Assembly (NCBI RefSeq): GCF_004193775.1
Contig: NC_041021.1
Location: forward strand, 24,024,632 to 24,088,631
Length of the DNA stretch: 64,000 bases
Direction of reading: 5' to 3'
Source of the DNA: Glycine soja
Taxonomy: Eukaryota; Streptophyta; Magnoliopsida; Fabales; Fabaceae
Positions 46,581 to 57,474 of this stretch are shown here, in pieces. Made by a program: the position numbers and the translations under genes. The notes under the pieces are model-generated. The model searched no databases. It was not told the DNA's origin and saw only the letters and a program-made list of their open reading frames with translations. Each line of letters begins with the position of its first letter. Position 1 is the first letter of the stretch.

Positions 46581-47122
46581 CACTACTAAAAAAACACTTT
46601 TTTATGATGCACTTTCTACGCCGGTTGTAGTAAAACCGTCTTAAAAAATAAACCGGTGGCATTTTTGTAATTATCGAACTGAAAAAAGCCACATTCTAAG
46701 ACGGTTATTGAAAACCGCCTTAGAATGTGTGTTGGTCATAAAAATTACGACGGGTTTTACTAAAAAACCGTCGTAATCTCACGGTCCACATGCTATCAAG
46801 GGCATTCGCACGCTTATCTCACGGTCCACACACTGTGTCCCTTGGCATTCACACGCACAACCCCTCGACCTCAAAAAATGAGTAGAACCAGCGATGCGAT
46901 GACTGAAGAAGCCAAAGAAGACCAAGGGTCCGAAGCCTTAAGAACCTCTTCTCTTTGATTTCTAAAATCAATTTTCAACTCCCTCGCAATCTACCTCCCC
47001 TACAACAAGGAGGTCACCGTCAAGTGTATATATGGATCTGGATCGCTGCAATAGAAATCTGGATGACATACAGAGGGAGGCGCAGATGATGAGCCTGATA
47101 GAGCACCCCAACATGGTGAGGG
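46581..47122 (+). mobile_element. CACTA left end with captured kinase fragment, truncated by gypsy
   Basis: It begins CACTACTAAAAAAACAC, followed by CTAAGACGG/CCGCCTTAGAATG subterminal repeats (46610-46780). A protein kinase fragment is inside at 46970-47122. The element stops at a junction with gypsy integrase sequence near 47122, so the right end is lost. Confidence 0.6.
46970..47122 (+). pseudogene. Captured STE20/OSR1-like protein kinase exon fragment
   Basis: The + strand reads AIYLPYNKEVTVKCIYMDLD, then RCNRNLDDIQREAQMMSLIE and HPNMVRA. This is the N-lobe of plant OSR1/BLUS1-type Ser/Thr kinases, from the beta-3 strand (VAIK Lys position, here VTVK) through the alpha-C helix (E in QRE) to HPN. 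It ends abruptly at the gypsy junction. It is on the opposite strand to most other captured exons here. Confidence 0.75.
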
Positions 47123-48578
47123 CCTGCGGGTTTGTGGTTGTCATACTTCGTAAGTTGACACGTGACACAGGCTGCGACAAAGGTGCGTACATCGCTGCGC
47201 ATGGAAGTCCACGTGAAGTTTTCCTGCAACCTCTGGAACATCTTCTGAATCCCATAGTGACCTCCCATCGGCGTACTGTGGAATTCTTCCATTAATAACG
47301 GGATGATGGAAGATCCCGTGGGAAGCCAAATGCGTTGTTTGTGAAGAATCAATCCATTCTCGACCCTATATTCAGAGGCTAAGTCGGGGTCCGTGTGGAT
47401 CTTTTCCTGCAATGTCAGAAATTCCTGGTTTGTAGCAAGTTCCTTCTTAAGGTCAATAATGAAGGGAAACTGTGGCACTGAGAGTAAGTACAGGGAAGCC
47501 TTGGCTTCTTCTCCGGCAACCCTTGATAAAGCATCTGCAACCTCATTCTCGCATCCCGTCCGATACTGGATAGTATATTTGAATCCCAGCAATCGAATCA
47601 GATACCGATGTTGTTTCGATGTCTGCACTGCCTGAGTCATCAGGTCCCATAAGCTTTGGTGATCAGTGAGAATCACAAAGGGATGGCCCAACAAGTAGTG
47701 GCGCCACTTTTTAACGACCGTCGTGATGGCCGCAAGTTCACGAATATATGTAGACGATGCTCGGAGTTTGGGGCAAAACTCCTTACTAAAGAACACTATG
47801 GGGTGACCCGCCTGAGAGAGAACTGCCTCGACGCCGGTACCAGACGCGTCGGTCTCCACCATGAACGGAACGTCGAAGTTGGGTAGTGCAAGAATAGGCG
47901 TCGTGGAGACTGCTTTCTTCAAAGTATTGAACGCCTCGATAGCCAACTCCGACCACCGGAACATACCCTTGCACAGTAACTGGGAGAGAGGCACGACAAT
48001 CTTAGCGTAACCTTTAATAAACCTTTTGTAAAATCCCACCAAACCAAGGAAGCTTCTTAATGCTTTGACCGTTTGCAGTAGAGGCCATTCCTGAATCGCT
48101 TGCAGCTTTTCCGGCACTGGTTCGACGCCTTTGCCGGAGACTATGTGCCCCAAATACTCGAGTTGTGTCTGAGAAAAAGTACATTTTATACGTTTCAAAG
48201 AAAATTTCCCTGAGAGCAATAGCTGGAATGCGTGTTCCAGGTGAACCAAGTGGTCTGTCATCATTTTGCTAAAGACGAGCACATCATCGTCTTCTTCGAT
48301 GATGAACTTGCGCAGGAATGGCTGATAAAGCTGATTCATGGTTGCTTGGAACGTAGAAGGCGCATTACACAGTCCAAAGGGCATTACTCTAATCTCGTAA
48401 TGCCCTTGATGTGTTCGAAATGCGGTCTTGCTAATGTCTTCTTCCTTCATCAGAATTTGGTGGTATCCTTGCATCAAATCCAGCTTGGAAAACCACCGTG
48501 CGCCGCCTAGCTCATTCAACAACTCATCTATGGTTTGTATAGGAAACCTATCTCGTATTGTTATGGCGTTAAGGGCTC
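47123..48578 (-). pseudogene. Chromovirus-like gypsy RT, RNase H and integrase zinc finger
   Basis: A single long minus frame. RT begins at RALNAITIRDRFPI, with KLDLMQGYHQI and MPFGLCNAPSTFQ. The catalytic box reads EEDDDVLVFS where the family usually has F-x-D-D-I-L-V-Y-S. RNase H follows (VETDASGTGVEAVLSQ, VILTDHQSLWDL, EVADALSRVAG). Then comes the H-H-C-C zinc finger (HSTPMGGHYG, CVTCQLTKYDNHKPAG). The integrase core is missing: sequence jumps to the kinase scrap near 47122. The upstream end is cut by the truncated copia LTR at 48579. It belongs with the pieces at 57475-58097 and 62193-62617. Confidence 0.85.
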
Positions 48579-49535
48579 TATTAAATAGGAAGGGAATTCC
48601 AATTGAAGTAGCAAAAGGTTTGGCCAAGAAAATTAAGTTAAAAAGTCTTTTACAAGAAATTTACTCTCTGGTAATCGATTACCAGAGGATGTAATCGATT
48701 ACCAGTGGCCAAAACTGATTTACAACAGTTATTAAAATTTGAATTCAAAATTTGCCCTGTGTAATCGATTACACATATATGGTAATCGATTACCAGCAGT
48801 TTCTGAACATTTTAATTCAAATTTTAAAGCTTGTAATCGATTACACATATACTGTAATCGATTACTAGAGCATATTGTCAGAAAATATTCTCAACAGTCA
48901 CATCTTTTTATGTGGTTCTTGAATGGCTATCAAAGGCCTATATATATGTGACTTGAGACACGAATTTGCTAAGAGTTTTTCAGAACAAAAAGGTCTTATC
49001 CTCTTATAAAGCAAAATCGTTTTATCCTCTTACAAATTCCTTGGCCAAATTACTTGTGATTCAATAAGGAATTATTTGAGTGCTCAAATTGTTCAATCTA
49101 TCTCTTTCAAGAGAGATTTCTTCTTTTCTTCTTCTTCATTCTGAAAAGGGATTAAGAGACTGAGGGTCTCTTGTTGTGAAAGAATTATAAACACAAAGGA
49201 AGGGTTGTCCTTGTGTGTTTAGAACTTGTAAAAGGAATTTACAAGATAGTGGAACTCTCAAGCGGGTTGCTTGGGGACTGGACGTAGGCACAAGGGTGTG
49301 GCCGAACCAGTATAAATCTGAGTTTGCACTTTCTCTTCCCTTAAACTCCTTTATTTATTATTGTTTTATATTCATATTCAAATTGTTCTATTTGAATCAA
49401 TATTTAAGAAATTCATTATTAAGGGAATTTATAACTTGAATAGAAAGTTAAATAGAATTTTTAATTGGGGAAATAAGTTGTAATATCTTAATTCAACCCC
49501 CCCTTCTTAAGATATCTGAGGCTACTTGTCCAACA
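48579..49535 (+). mobile_element. 5' LTR of SIRE-like copia (first ~135 bp missing)
   Basis: Homologous to the 3' LTR from its base 56519 onward and ending CTTGTCCAACA. It has a TATA box TATATATATG at 48939-48948 and six TAATCGATTA palindromes between 48670 and 48870. The missing start and the missing host gypsy sequence to its left point to one deletion across the junction. Confidence 0.9.
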
Positions 49536-49537
49536 AG

Positions 49538-49549
49538 TGGTATCAGAGC
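49538..49549 (+). promoter_or_regulatory. Primer binding site
   Basis: TGGTATCAGAGC, two bases after the LTR end. It is complementary to the 3' end of initiator Met tRNA, the usual copia primer. Confidence 0.92.
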
Positions 49550-49589
49550 CTGGTTCACTCTTGTATAAAGTTTAGAAGCTTCAAGAATT

Positions 49590-51299
49590 ATGGCCTCATC
49601 AAACTACTTGTGTGCCGAGGGAAATTCTATAAATAGACCTCCTATCTTTAATGGAGTGGGTTACCACTACTGGAAAACCCGCATGCAAATCTTTATAGAG
49701 GCAATAGATTTAAATATTTGGGAAGCCATAGAACAAGGACCTTATGTTCCCTCTATAATAGCCGGAAGTGCAACAATAGAAAAACCTAGAGCAGACTGGA
49801 CTGAGGAAGAAAGAAGATTAGTACAATATAATTTAAAGGCCAAAAATATTATTACATCTTCCCTAGGAATAGATGAATATTTTAGGGTTTCAAATTGTAA
49901 AAGTGCTAAGGATATGTGGGATACACTACAAGTAACACATGAAGGCACAACAAATGTTAAAAGATCTAGGATAAACACTTTAACTCGTGAATATGAAATT
50001 TTTAGGATGAATATAAATGAAAGTATACAAGACATGCAAAAGAGATTCACACACATAGTTAATCATCTTGCATCTCTAGGAAAAACTTTTCAAAATGAAT
50101 ATCTAGTAAATAAAGTTTTAAGATGTCTTAATAGAGAATGGCAACCAAAGGTAACAGCCATCACAGAATCTCAAGATTTGTCTAGTATGTCTCTTGCTAC
50201 GTTATTTGGAAAATTGCAGGAGCATGAAATGGAATTATTGAGATTAAATCAACATGAAGAAACTAATAAGAAGAAGAAGGGAATCGCTCTTAAAGCCTCA
50301 TCTGCAATCCAAGAAGACAGTGATAAAGAAGATTCAATTGACTTGGATAACGATGAAGATATTAGTCTTTTTGTAAAAAGATTTAACAAGTTCCTGAGAG
50401 TCAGAGGAAATCAAAAGCGACCTAATTTTAAACCTAAAAGAAGGACATAAACTTCATCCTCTACTCTAAAATGCTTTGAGTGCAATCAACCTGGACATCT
50501 GAGGGTTGATTGTCCCATCTTCAAGAAAAAGATGGAGAAGTCTGAAAGGAAAAATATCAATGAAAAGAAATTAAAGAAAGCATACATTACATGGGATGAA
50601 AACGATATGGAATCTTCTGAAGATTCAGAAAATGAAGAAATAAACCTCTGCTTTATGGCTAAAAGTTATGAAAGTGATGAAGAGGTAACATCTTCAAACA
50701 ACTTATCTATTTCTTTTGATGAATTGCAAGATGCATTTGCTGATCTGCATAAAGAGTCAGTTAAACTTGCAAAGTTAGTTTCATCTTCAAAGAAAACAAT
50801 TTCAAATTTAGAAAATGAAATTTCAAAATTAAACAAAGAATTAGATCATCTTAGAAATGAAGTCTCAATTTCTAAACCAAATGAAAAAGTTCATATTTCT
50901 ACTATTTCTGACAAGAAAATGTCAGATTCTTGTAGTTGTTGTGAAAAGTATGAAAAAGAAATCAAAGAGTTGAAAAACTCACTTGCAAAATTTTCTTGTA
51001 GTAAAAATAATTTAGATGTCATATTAGGAAAACAAAGACATGTCTCTAATAAGGCTGGACTAGGATATAAATCTGAAAAACAACAAAAATTTCATAAAAA
51101 CTTCTCTACTTCCACACAAAAATATAATTCTAGTTCTATCACATGTTTTTACTGTGGAAGAAAAGGGCATGACACATCTACATGCTATTTTAGAAGAAAT
51201 TGTAACAATATTAAAATGATTTGGGTCCCAAAAGGATCCTTTATTCATACTAACACACAAGGACCCAATAAAGTTTGGGTACCTAAGTTACAACCTTGA
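49590..51299 (+). pseudogene. SIRE-like gag with two zinc knuckles (one nonsense codon)
   Basis: ATG 49590 opens a frame with a copia gag fold (FNGVGYHYWKTRM, AKDMWDTLQVTHEG, then a UBN2-like region). A TAA at 50448-50450 interrupts it, and the same frame resumes to 51299. The first CCHC knuckle (CFECNQPGHLRVDC) is just after the stop at about 50470-50512. A coiled-coil region (TISNLENEISKLNKELDHL) follows. A second knuckle, CFYCGRKGHDTSTC, lies near 51145-51186. Gag packages the RNA into virus-like particles. The long second half with two knuckles is typical of SIRE-type elements. Confidence 0.88.
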
Positions 51300-51305
51300 T
51301 TTTGT

Positions 51306-51475
51306 AGGAACCCTTGAGGAAAAAGTGGTACATAGATAGCAGATGCTCAAAACATATGACGGGAGACGAATCAAAATTTACACATATCTCTCCCAAGAAA
51401 AGCGGACATGTAACTTATGGTGACAACAACAAAGGTAGAATTCTTGGAGTTGGAAAAATAGGATTTTTTAGATGA
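51306..51475 (+). pseudogene. Copia protease remnant, active site changed
   Basis: The frame reads KKWYIDSRCSKHMTGDESK, then KSGHVTYGDNNKGRILGVG. The catalytic D-S-G is D-S-R here. It breaks off at GKIG near 51470 and the sequence jumps to the segment just ahead of RT, so the protease tail and whole integrase are deleted. Confidence 0.8.
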
Positions 51476-53251
51476 TATTTCAGATTCCTTAGAAGATACA
51501 CATATTCATGGAAATGACTCTAAAGAAAAAGATGAAGGAAGCAATGAAGATTCTCAAGATAATGGAGTTAGAGCAATTAATGAACTTCCAAGAGAATGGA
51601 AAGCCTCAAGAGATCATCCCCTCGACAACATTATTGGTGATATATCAAAAGGGGTAACAACTAGACATTATCTTAAAGATTTATGCAATAATATGGCTTT
51701 TGTATCTATGATTGAACCTAAAAATATAAAAGAAGCCACACTAGATGATAACTGGATCATTGCCATGCAAGAAGAACTGAATCAATTTGAAAGAAACAAT
51801 GTGTGGAAACTAGTAGAAAAACCTGAAAATTATCCTGTCATAGGAACAAAATGGGTTTTTAGAAATAAATTAGATGAACATGGCATAATTATTAGAAATA
51901 AGGCTAGGTTAGTAGCAAAAGGGTATAATCAAGAAGAGGGAATAGACTATGAAGAAACATATGCTCCAGTTGCAAGATTAGAAGCCATTAGAATGCTCTT
52001 AGCATATGCATCCATAATGAATTTTAAACTCTATCAAATGGATGTTAAAAGTGTTTTTCTAAATGGTTTAATTCAAGAAGAAGTATATGTTGGAAAACCC
52101 CAGGCTTTGAAATCCAGGATAAACCAAATCATGCTTATAAATTGCAGAAGGCTCTTTATGGTTTGAAACAAGCCCCTAGGGCGTGGTATGAACATTTAAG
52201 TAATTTTCTCCTAGAAAAAGAATTTTCTAGAGGAAAAGTGGATACCACATTGTTCATAAAGAGAAAGCATAATGATATTTTTTTGGTTCAAATATATGTT
52301 GATGATATAATTTTTGGATCAACTAATGATTCATTGTGCAAGGAGTTTTCCCTTGATATGCAAAGTGAATTTGAAATGTCAATGATGGGAGAACTAAAGT
52401 ACTTCCTGGGATTACAAATCAAGCAAACTCAAGAAGGTATATTCATCAATCAATCCAAGTACTGCAAGGAATTGATCAAAAGATTTGGGATGGAAAGTGC
52501 AAAACACATGGCTACACCGATGAGCACTAGATGTTACTTAGATAAAGATGAATCTGGTCAATCTATAGACATGAAACAATATCGAGGTATGATTGGATCT
52601 CTTCTCTATTTATCTGCTAGTAGACCTGATATTATGTTTAGTGTATGCATGTGTGGTAGGTTTCAATCCAACCCCAAACAATCACATTTGAGTGCAGTTA
52701 AGAGAATCATGAGATATCTATTAGGTACAATAAATTTAGGATTATGGTATCCTAAGAACTCAACATGTAACTTAATAGGATATTCTGATTCTGACTTTGC
52801 CGGATCTAAAACTGATAGAAAAAGCACAAGTGGAACTTGTCAATTCATTGGATCCGCTCTTGTCTCATGGCATAGTAAGAAACAAAACAGTGTTGCTTTA
52901 TCCACTGCTGAAGCAGAATATATTTCTGCCGGCAGTTGTTGTGCACAGATTTTATGGATGAAGCGACAATTATCTGATTATGCTATTCTTCTTGATCGAA
53001 TACCTATTAGGTGTGATAACACTAGTGCCATAAATCTATCCAAAAACCCTGTACAACATTCTAGAACGAAATATATAGAAATTAGGCACCATTTTCTAAG
53101 AGACCATGTTCTAAAGGGAGATTGTTTGCTAGAGTTTGTTGATACAAAGAATCAGCTTGCTGATATCTTTACATAACCTCTCCCAAAGGATATTTTCTTT
53201 TCAATAAGAAGAGAATTAGGACTTTTAGATCTTAGTGATTTGGATAGGTAA
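51476..53251 (+). pseudogene. Copia reverse transcriptase and RNase H (frameshifted)
   Basis: The pre-RT linker ([10 protein letters not shown]) leads into RT from 51693 ([54 protein letters not shown]). A frameshift near 52100 moves to the frame [14 protein letters not shown]. The catalytic YVDD is at about 52288-52300 (QIYVDDIIFGST). RNase H has SDSDFAGSKTDRKSTSG, STAEAEYIS and CDNTSAI, so the acidic residues are present. A TAA at 53174 replaces one codon before the normal end (LPKDIFF), and the frame closes at 53251. Confidence 0.9.
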
Positions 53252-53809
53252 AGTTTTATGATTGATTGATTAATTTACTCTTATGATTGATTGTTTATAT
53301 GTTACTTTGATTAATTTTTTTTAATTCTTGTTATTATGATAGAATTTATGTATTCCTGTGTGTTTTATAGTTGAATAATTGATTTAAGTGCATTAGTAGT
53401 GATGATTAATCATATTAGATGTGTTTAGCATAGACATAGATATTTTTTTAAGAAACTAGCCTAAGTTATGTTCTGGTAATCGATTACCATCCATTGTAAT
53501 CGATTACACAAGAACAGACAGCCTGTAATCGATTACAGCATCCTGTAATCGATTACCAGAAGGCTCATTACTCCTGTAATCGATTACCAAGCCTTGTAAT
53601 CGATTACAATTTGTCCTCATCTATAAATATTCACGAAATCAGAGCTGCTGCGCAGCCACAGCCTCCTTTCACGTCTCCTCCATACCTAAAACTTCAAATC
53701 TTCGAATCACACTCAATTCTTCACCAAATCACGTCTCGTAAAGCTCAATCTTCCTCTTTTTCACTCCTCTTTCACTTCCACCGATTAAAATCCACTAAAA
53801 CTTCATCAA
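53252..53809 (+). other. Leader of copia third ORF with six palindromes
   Basis: No pol sequence. Six TAATCGATTA palindromes lie at about 53474-53612, immediately upstream of the third ORF and outside the LTRs. The short ORF starting near 53611 within this leader looks spurious. Confidence 0.7.
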
Positions 53810-55974
53810 ATGGCAGAGCCATCGAAGAAGAGAAAGGGATCATCCTCCACCGCTGCTGCTGCTGCCCATCGCCACCACGGACCATCTAAAGCATCCACAG
53901 CACCTATTCATCCATCTTTATCATCTCCAAGATCATCCACATTGTTTTGTTCCGATGATCAGCGTCTACGGTAACTCTCTCAATTTTCTTCTAGGATCAT
54001 CTTAGACCCTAAGTACCTAGATGTAGAGTTCTTTAATGATGAAATGTTTGATTGCTATCAAGTGTTTCAAAATTCTGGCCTTGTTGATTTCATGTTGTTA
54101 GACCTTGTGGCCTCAATAATCTTAAGAGGGATAGGCTTAGAATGCAGAAGAAGCAACAATAATCAATTTAATAATGTTCTATAAACATGCAAGGCAAAAT
54201 TGATTGCAATAACATAAATGAGATAAGGGAAGAGAGAATGCAAACACAGTTTTATACTGGTTCGGCCACAACCTGTGCCTACGTCCAGTACTCAAGCAAC
54301 CCACTATCTTTGTAAAATCCATTACAAAGTCTGAACCACACAGGGACAACCCATCCCTTGTGTTCAGGAATCCTTTACAACAAGAGACTCATAGTCTCTT
54401 AACCAATCTCATTGAATAAGAAGAATGAAAGAAGAATTCTCTCCTCAAGAGAAGAATATTACAATGAAGATCATGTAAGAATCCTTATAGATTTTGCAAG
54501 TGTTTGATCAAGGATTTCTTGAGAGAGCATTTGACAATGAAGTTCTTTTGGAATCTCTCTCATTGTCTTTTGAGAGGATAAGACATTTTTTCCAAGCAAA
54601 ACTCTCTGCCTAAAATTCGTGCCCAAGTCACCTATTTATAGGCCTTTGATGACCATTCACAAATCTAATGAAAAGATGTGACTGTTGGCAGATTTTCTGA
54701 AAACTTTCCACTGGTAATCGATTACAATGTTTGTGTAATCGATTACACAGTTATAATTTGAAGGGTTATGACTTTTGAATTTGAATTTCCAAAGTTTCGT
54801 TGCTGGTAATCGATTACAGACATATGGTAATCGATTACATGTTGAAAATTCAAATTCAAAACATTTTTCAACAGCTATTTCTCAACCCTGTCTTCTGGTA
54901 ATCGATTACACTTCCTGGTAATCGATTACCAGAGCCTTGCATGTCTTGAAAGCACATTGTTTTAAGGCAAGGCTTGGTCTTTAGTGAATCTTGAAACAAG
55001 GCTTTGTTTGTTGAAGCAATCTTGAATTATTCTTGAAGCAAATGCTTATCATTTTGAAGCAGCCTTGTTAGATTCTTCTTTGACATCATCAAAATCATGT
55101 ATACATACATTCACACATGTCATTAAAACTGCCACATTATCCTGAACTTGTAAAGGTCTTCTACTGCAATTTGAAAATACAGGATGGCATTATTTCCTCT
55201 GAGGTGCATGGTATTCCTATGATCATTGATCAGTCCTTATTCTTTTCTTTAACAAATTTACCCAGTCAAGGTGCACCTTTTGAGGGCACCATTGTTGATG
55301 ACTGGAAATTTGATTATTCTAGTCATGATGCTTGTCGCATGGTTTGCAATGATCAGGCTGAAATGATTGGTAGATTGCTGGCCGGATCATTAACTTTTGA
55401 TAATCGCATCATGCACTATATAATTGTTAGAATTTTACTTCCCCGGTCTTCAAATTTAGCACAAGCCTCTGAGGAGGATTTGATTCTGATGTGGGCTTTT
55501 CTCACCGGTCGTCAAATCGACTGGGCCCATTTGGTTCGGTATCGAATGCATGAGGCATTACGGGCCAATGCACCTCTACCTTATCCACATTTGATAACTT
55601 TATTTCTGTGTCATTTTCAAATTCCGCTTGATGATGAGCCATTTGTTCAAGTCAAGCATTCCTTTGCAATTGGTGCTGGTGTTGTGACTTCCTTTGGTTA
55701 CCGTAAGGATCGGAATGGTCAATGGCTGAAGAAAAACGCACTCCCTACTCAAGATGAGCGTACTTCTTCACCTCCTCCTCAGCATGAAGATTCAGCACTC
55801 CTGAATGAAGTCCTTACTGAATTACGAGGTCTTCGTTCTTATGTTGGTGAACGTTTCGAATCATTAGATACACGCTTTGTCGGCATGGATATTCGCCTCA
55901 CACAAGTTGAAGAAGATGTCTCCTTCATCCGTACTTGCTTTGATCCACCACCACTGCCTCCATCGTCCTCTTAG
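53810..55974 (+). pseudogene. Third ORF of SIRE-like copia (plant transposon-protein family), split by solo LTR
   Basis: ATG 53810 opens a basic, low-complexity start (AEPSKKRKGSSSTAAAAA). A TAA follows near 53978. The frame carries on (DPKYLDVEFFNDEMFDCYQV) to the solo LTR at 54096. After the LTR it stays open to TAG 55972. Recognisable stretches are LVKVFYCNLKIQDG, FDYSSHDACRMV, VRILLPRSSN, WAFLTGRQIDWAHLV and LPYPHLITLFLC. A C-terminal coiled coil (LRSYVGERFESLDTRF) ends in PPPLPPSSS. There is no evident signal peptide or membrane span. The position after pol is that of SIRE env-like genes, but the fold resembles the Tat element's third ORF at 6962-12184. Function unknown. Confidence 0.8.
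54096..55115 (-). mobile_element. Solo SIRE-like LTR inserted in copia third ORF
   Basis: The ends are TGTTAGACCTTG and CATACATTCACA, with target duplication CATGT (54091-54095 and 55116-55120), giving 1020 bp. It is the same family and orientation as 9909-10894. A minus TATA motif (CCTATAAATAGG) lies near 54632-54643. It carries six TAATCGATTA palindromes. It must be younger than the copia element it interrupts. Confidence 0.94.
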
Positions 55975-56383
55975 ATTAATTGTTATTATTATTATGACTG
56001 AGTCTTATTAGTAATTAAGTATTCTTAGTACTTTGTTTTATCATCGTGTATTTGGCTTTTTGTTGCTCTAGTTATCGTACTCTTGCATTGTTATTATATT
56101 TCAGAACTTTGCATTGGTTGGTTATGTCAATGTGTGGATTTATTTTGGTTTCATGTTTGGCTTTGTTTGGATTTTGTTTGTATTGCTTAGTTCTTTTTGA
56201 TGTTGCCAAAGGGGGAGAGAACTTGAGAGAGCTTGGGTTAGAAATCAATTAGAAATTTATCATTAAGTAAAGTTAGGCATACATGCCAAAAGATAGGGGG
56301 AGTAAGGGTTGTGTGAACGTGCTATCATCTTGTATATAGTTTTTCTTGATTTCAAGGATTGTCATCATCAAAAAGGGGGAGAT
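55975..56383 (+). other. Copia 3' UTR and polypurine tract
   Basis: No trusted ORF. It contains CAAAGGGGGAGA at 56208-56219 and the terminal polypurine tract AAAAAGGGGGAGAT at 56370-56383, immediately before the LTR start. Confidence 0.75.
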
Positions 56384-57474
56384 TGTAGACAAAGGATCAA
56401 GCCGATGTTTTGATGATGCCAAAAGATCACATGCGTCTCAAAGCTTTATTCAAGACAAAGCAATTAAAGATATTCAAGATAGATGATCAAGACAGTCAAT
56501 AGAGTCTTAGAAAGGGTATATTAAATAGGAAGGGAATTCCAATTGAAGTAGCAAAAGGTTTGGCCAAGAAAATTAAGTTAAAAAGTCTTTTACAAGAAAT
56601 TTACTCTCTGGTAATCGATTACCAAAGGATGTAATCGATTACCAGTGGCCAAAACTGATTTACAACAGTTATTAAAATTTGAATTCAAAATTTTCCCTGT
56701 GTAATCGATTACACATATATGGTAATCGATTACCAGCAGTATCTGAACATTTTAATTCAAATTTTAAAGCTTGTAATCAATTACACATATACTGTAATCG
56801 ATTACCAGAGCATATTTTCAGAAAATATTCTCAACAGTCACATCTTTTTATGTGGTTCTTGAATGGCTATCAAAGGCCTATATATATGTGACTTGAGACA
56901 CGAATTTGCTAAGAGTTTTTCAGAACAAAAAGGTCTTATCCTCTTATAAAGCAAAATCGTTTTATCCTCTTACAAATTCCTTGGCCAAATTACTTATGAT
57001 TCAATAAGGACTTATTTGAGTGCTCAAATTGTTCAATCTATCTCTTTCAAGAGAGATTTCTTCTTTTCTTCTTCTTCATTCTGAAAGGGATTAAGAGACT
57101 GAGGGTCTCTTGTTGTGAAAGAATTCTAAACACAAAGGAAGGGTTGTCCTTGTGTGTTTAGAACTTGTAAAAGGAATTTACAAGATAGTGGAACTCTCAA
57201 GCGGGTTGCTTGGGGACTGGACGTAGGCATAAGGGTGTGGCCGAACCAGTATAAATCTGAGTTTGCACTTTCTCTTCCCTTAAACTCCTTTATTTATTAT
57301 TGTTTTATATTCATATTCAAATTGTTCTATTTGAATCAATATTTAAGAAATTCATTATTAAGGGAATTTATAACTTGAATAGAAAGTTAAATAGAATTTT
57401 TAATTGGGGAAATAAGTTGTAATATCTTAATTGAACCCCCCCTTCTTAAGATATCTAAGGCCACTTGTCCAACA
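56384..57474 (+). mobile_element. 3' LTR of SIRE-like copia
   Basis: Full length, 1091 bp, starting TGTAGACAAAGG and ending CTTGTCCAACA. The TATA box TATATATATG is near 56878-56887. Six palindromes lie at 56609-56810. It joins gypsy protease sequence directly at 57475. Confidence 0.93.

Larger units (their letters stand above)
48579..57474 (+). mobile_element. SIRE-like Ty1/copia retrotransposon with third ORF, integrase-deleted
   Basis: The order is 5' LTR (truncated), primer site, gag, protease scrap, RT, RNase H, third ORF, polypurine tract, 3' LTR. The LTRs differ at roughly 16 positions over 957 bp by eye, so insertion is recent compared with its surroundings. The integrase region is missing between protease and RT. 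The third ORF is interrupted by a solo LTR. It lies inside the minus-strand gypsy element; the left junction is not a clean insertion site. Confidence 0.88.

Noticed and set aside
47393..47886. Plus-strand ORFs over the gypsy RT/RNase H
   Set aside because: Antisense shadows of a clear minus-strand pol frame.
53810..55974. Classical retroviral-type envelope gene
   Set aside because: No signal peptide or membrane span is visible; the sequence instead resembles the plant transposon-protein family.
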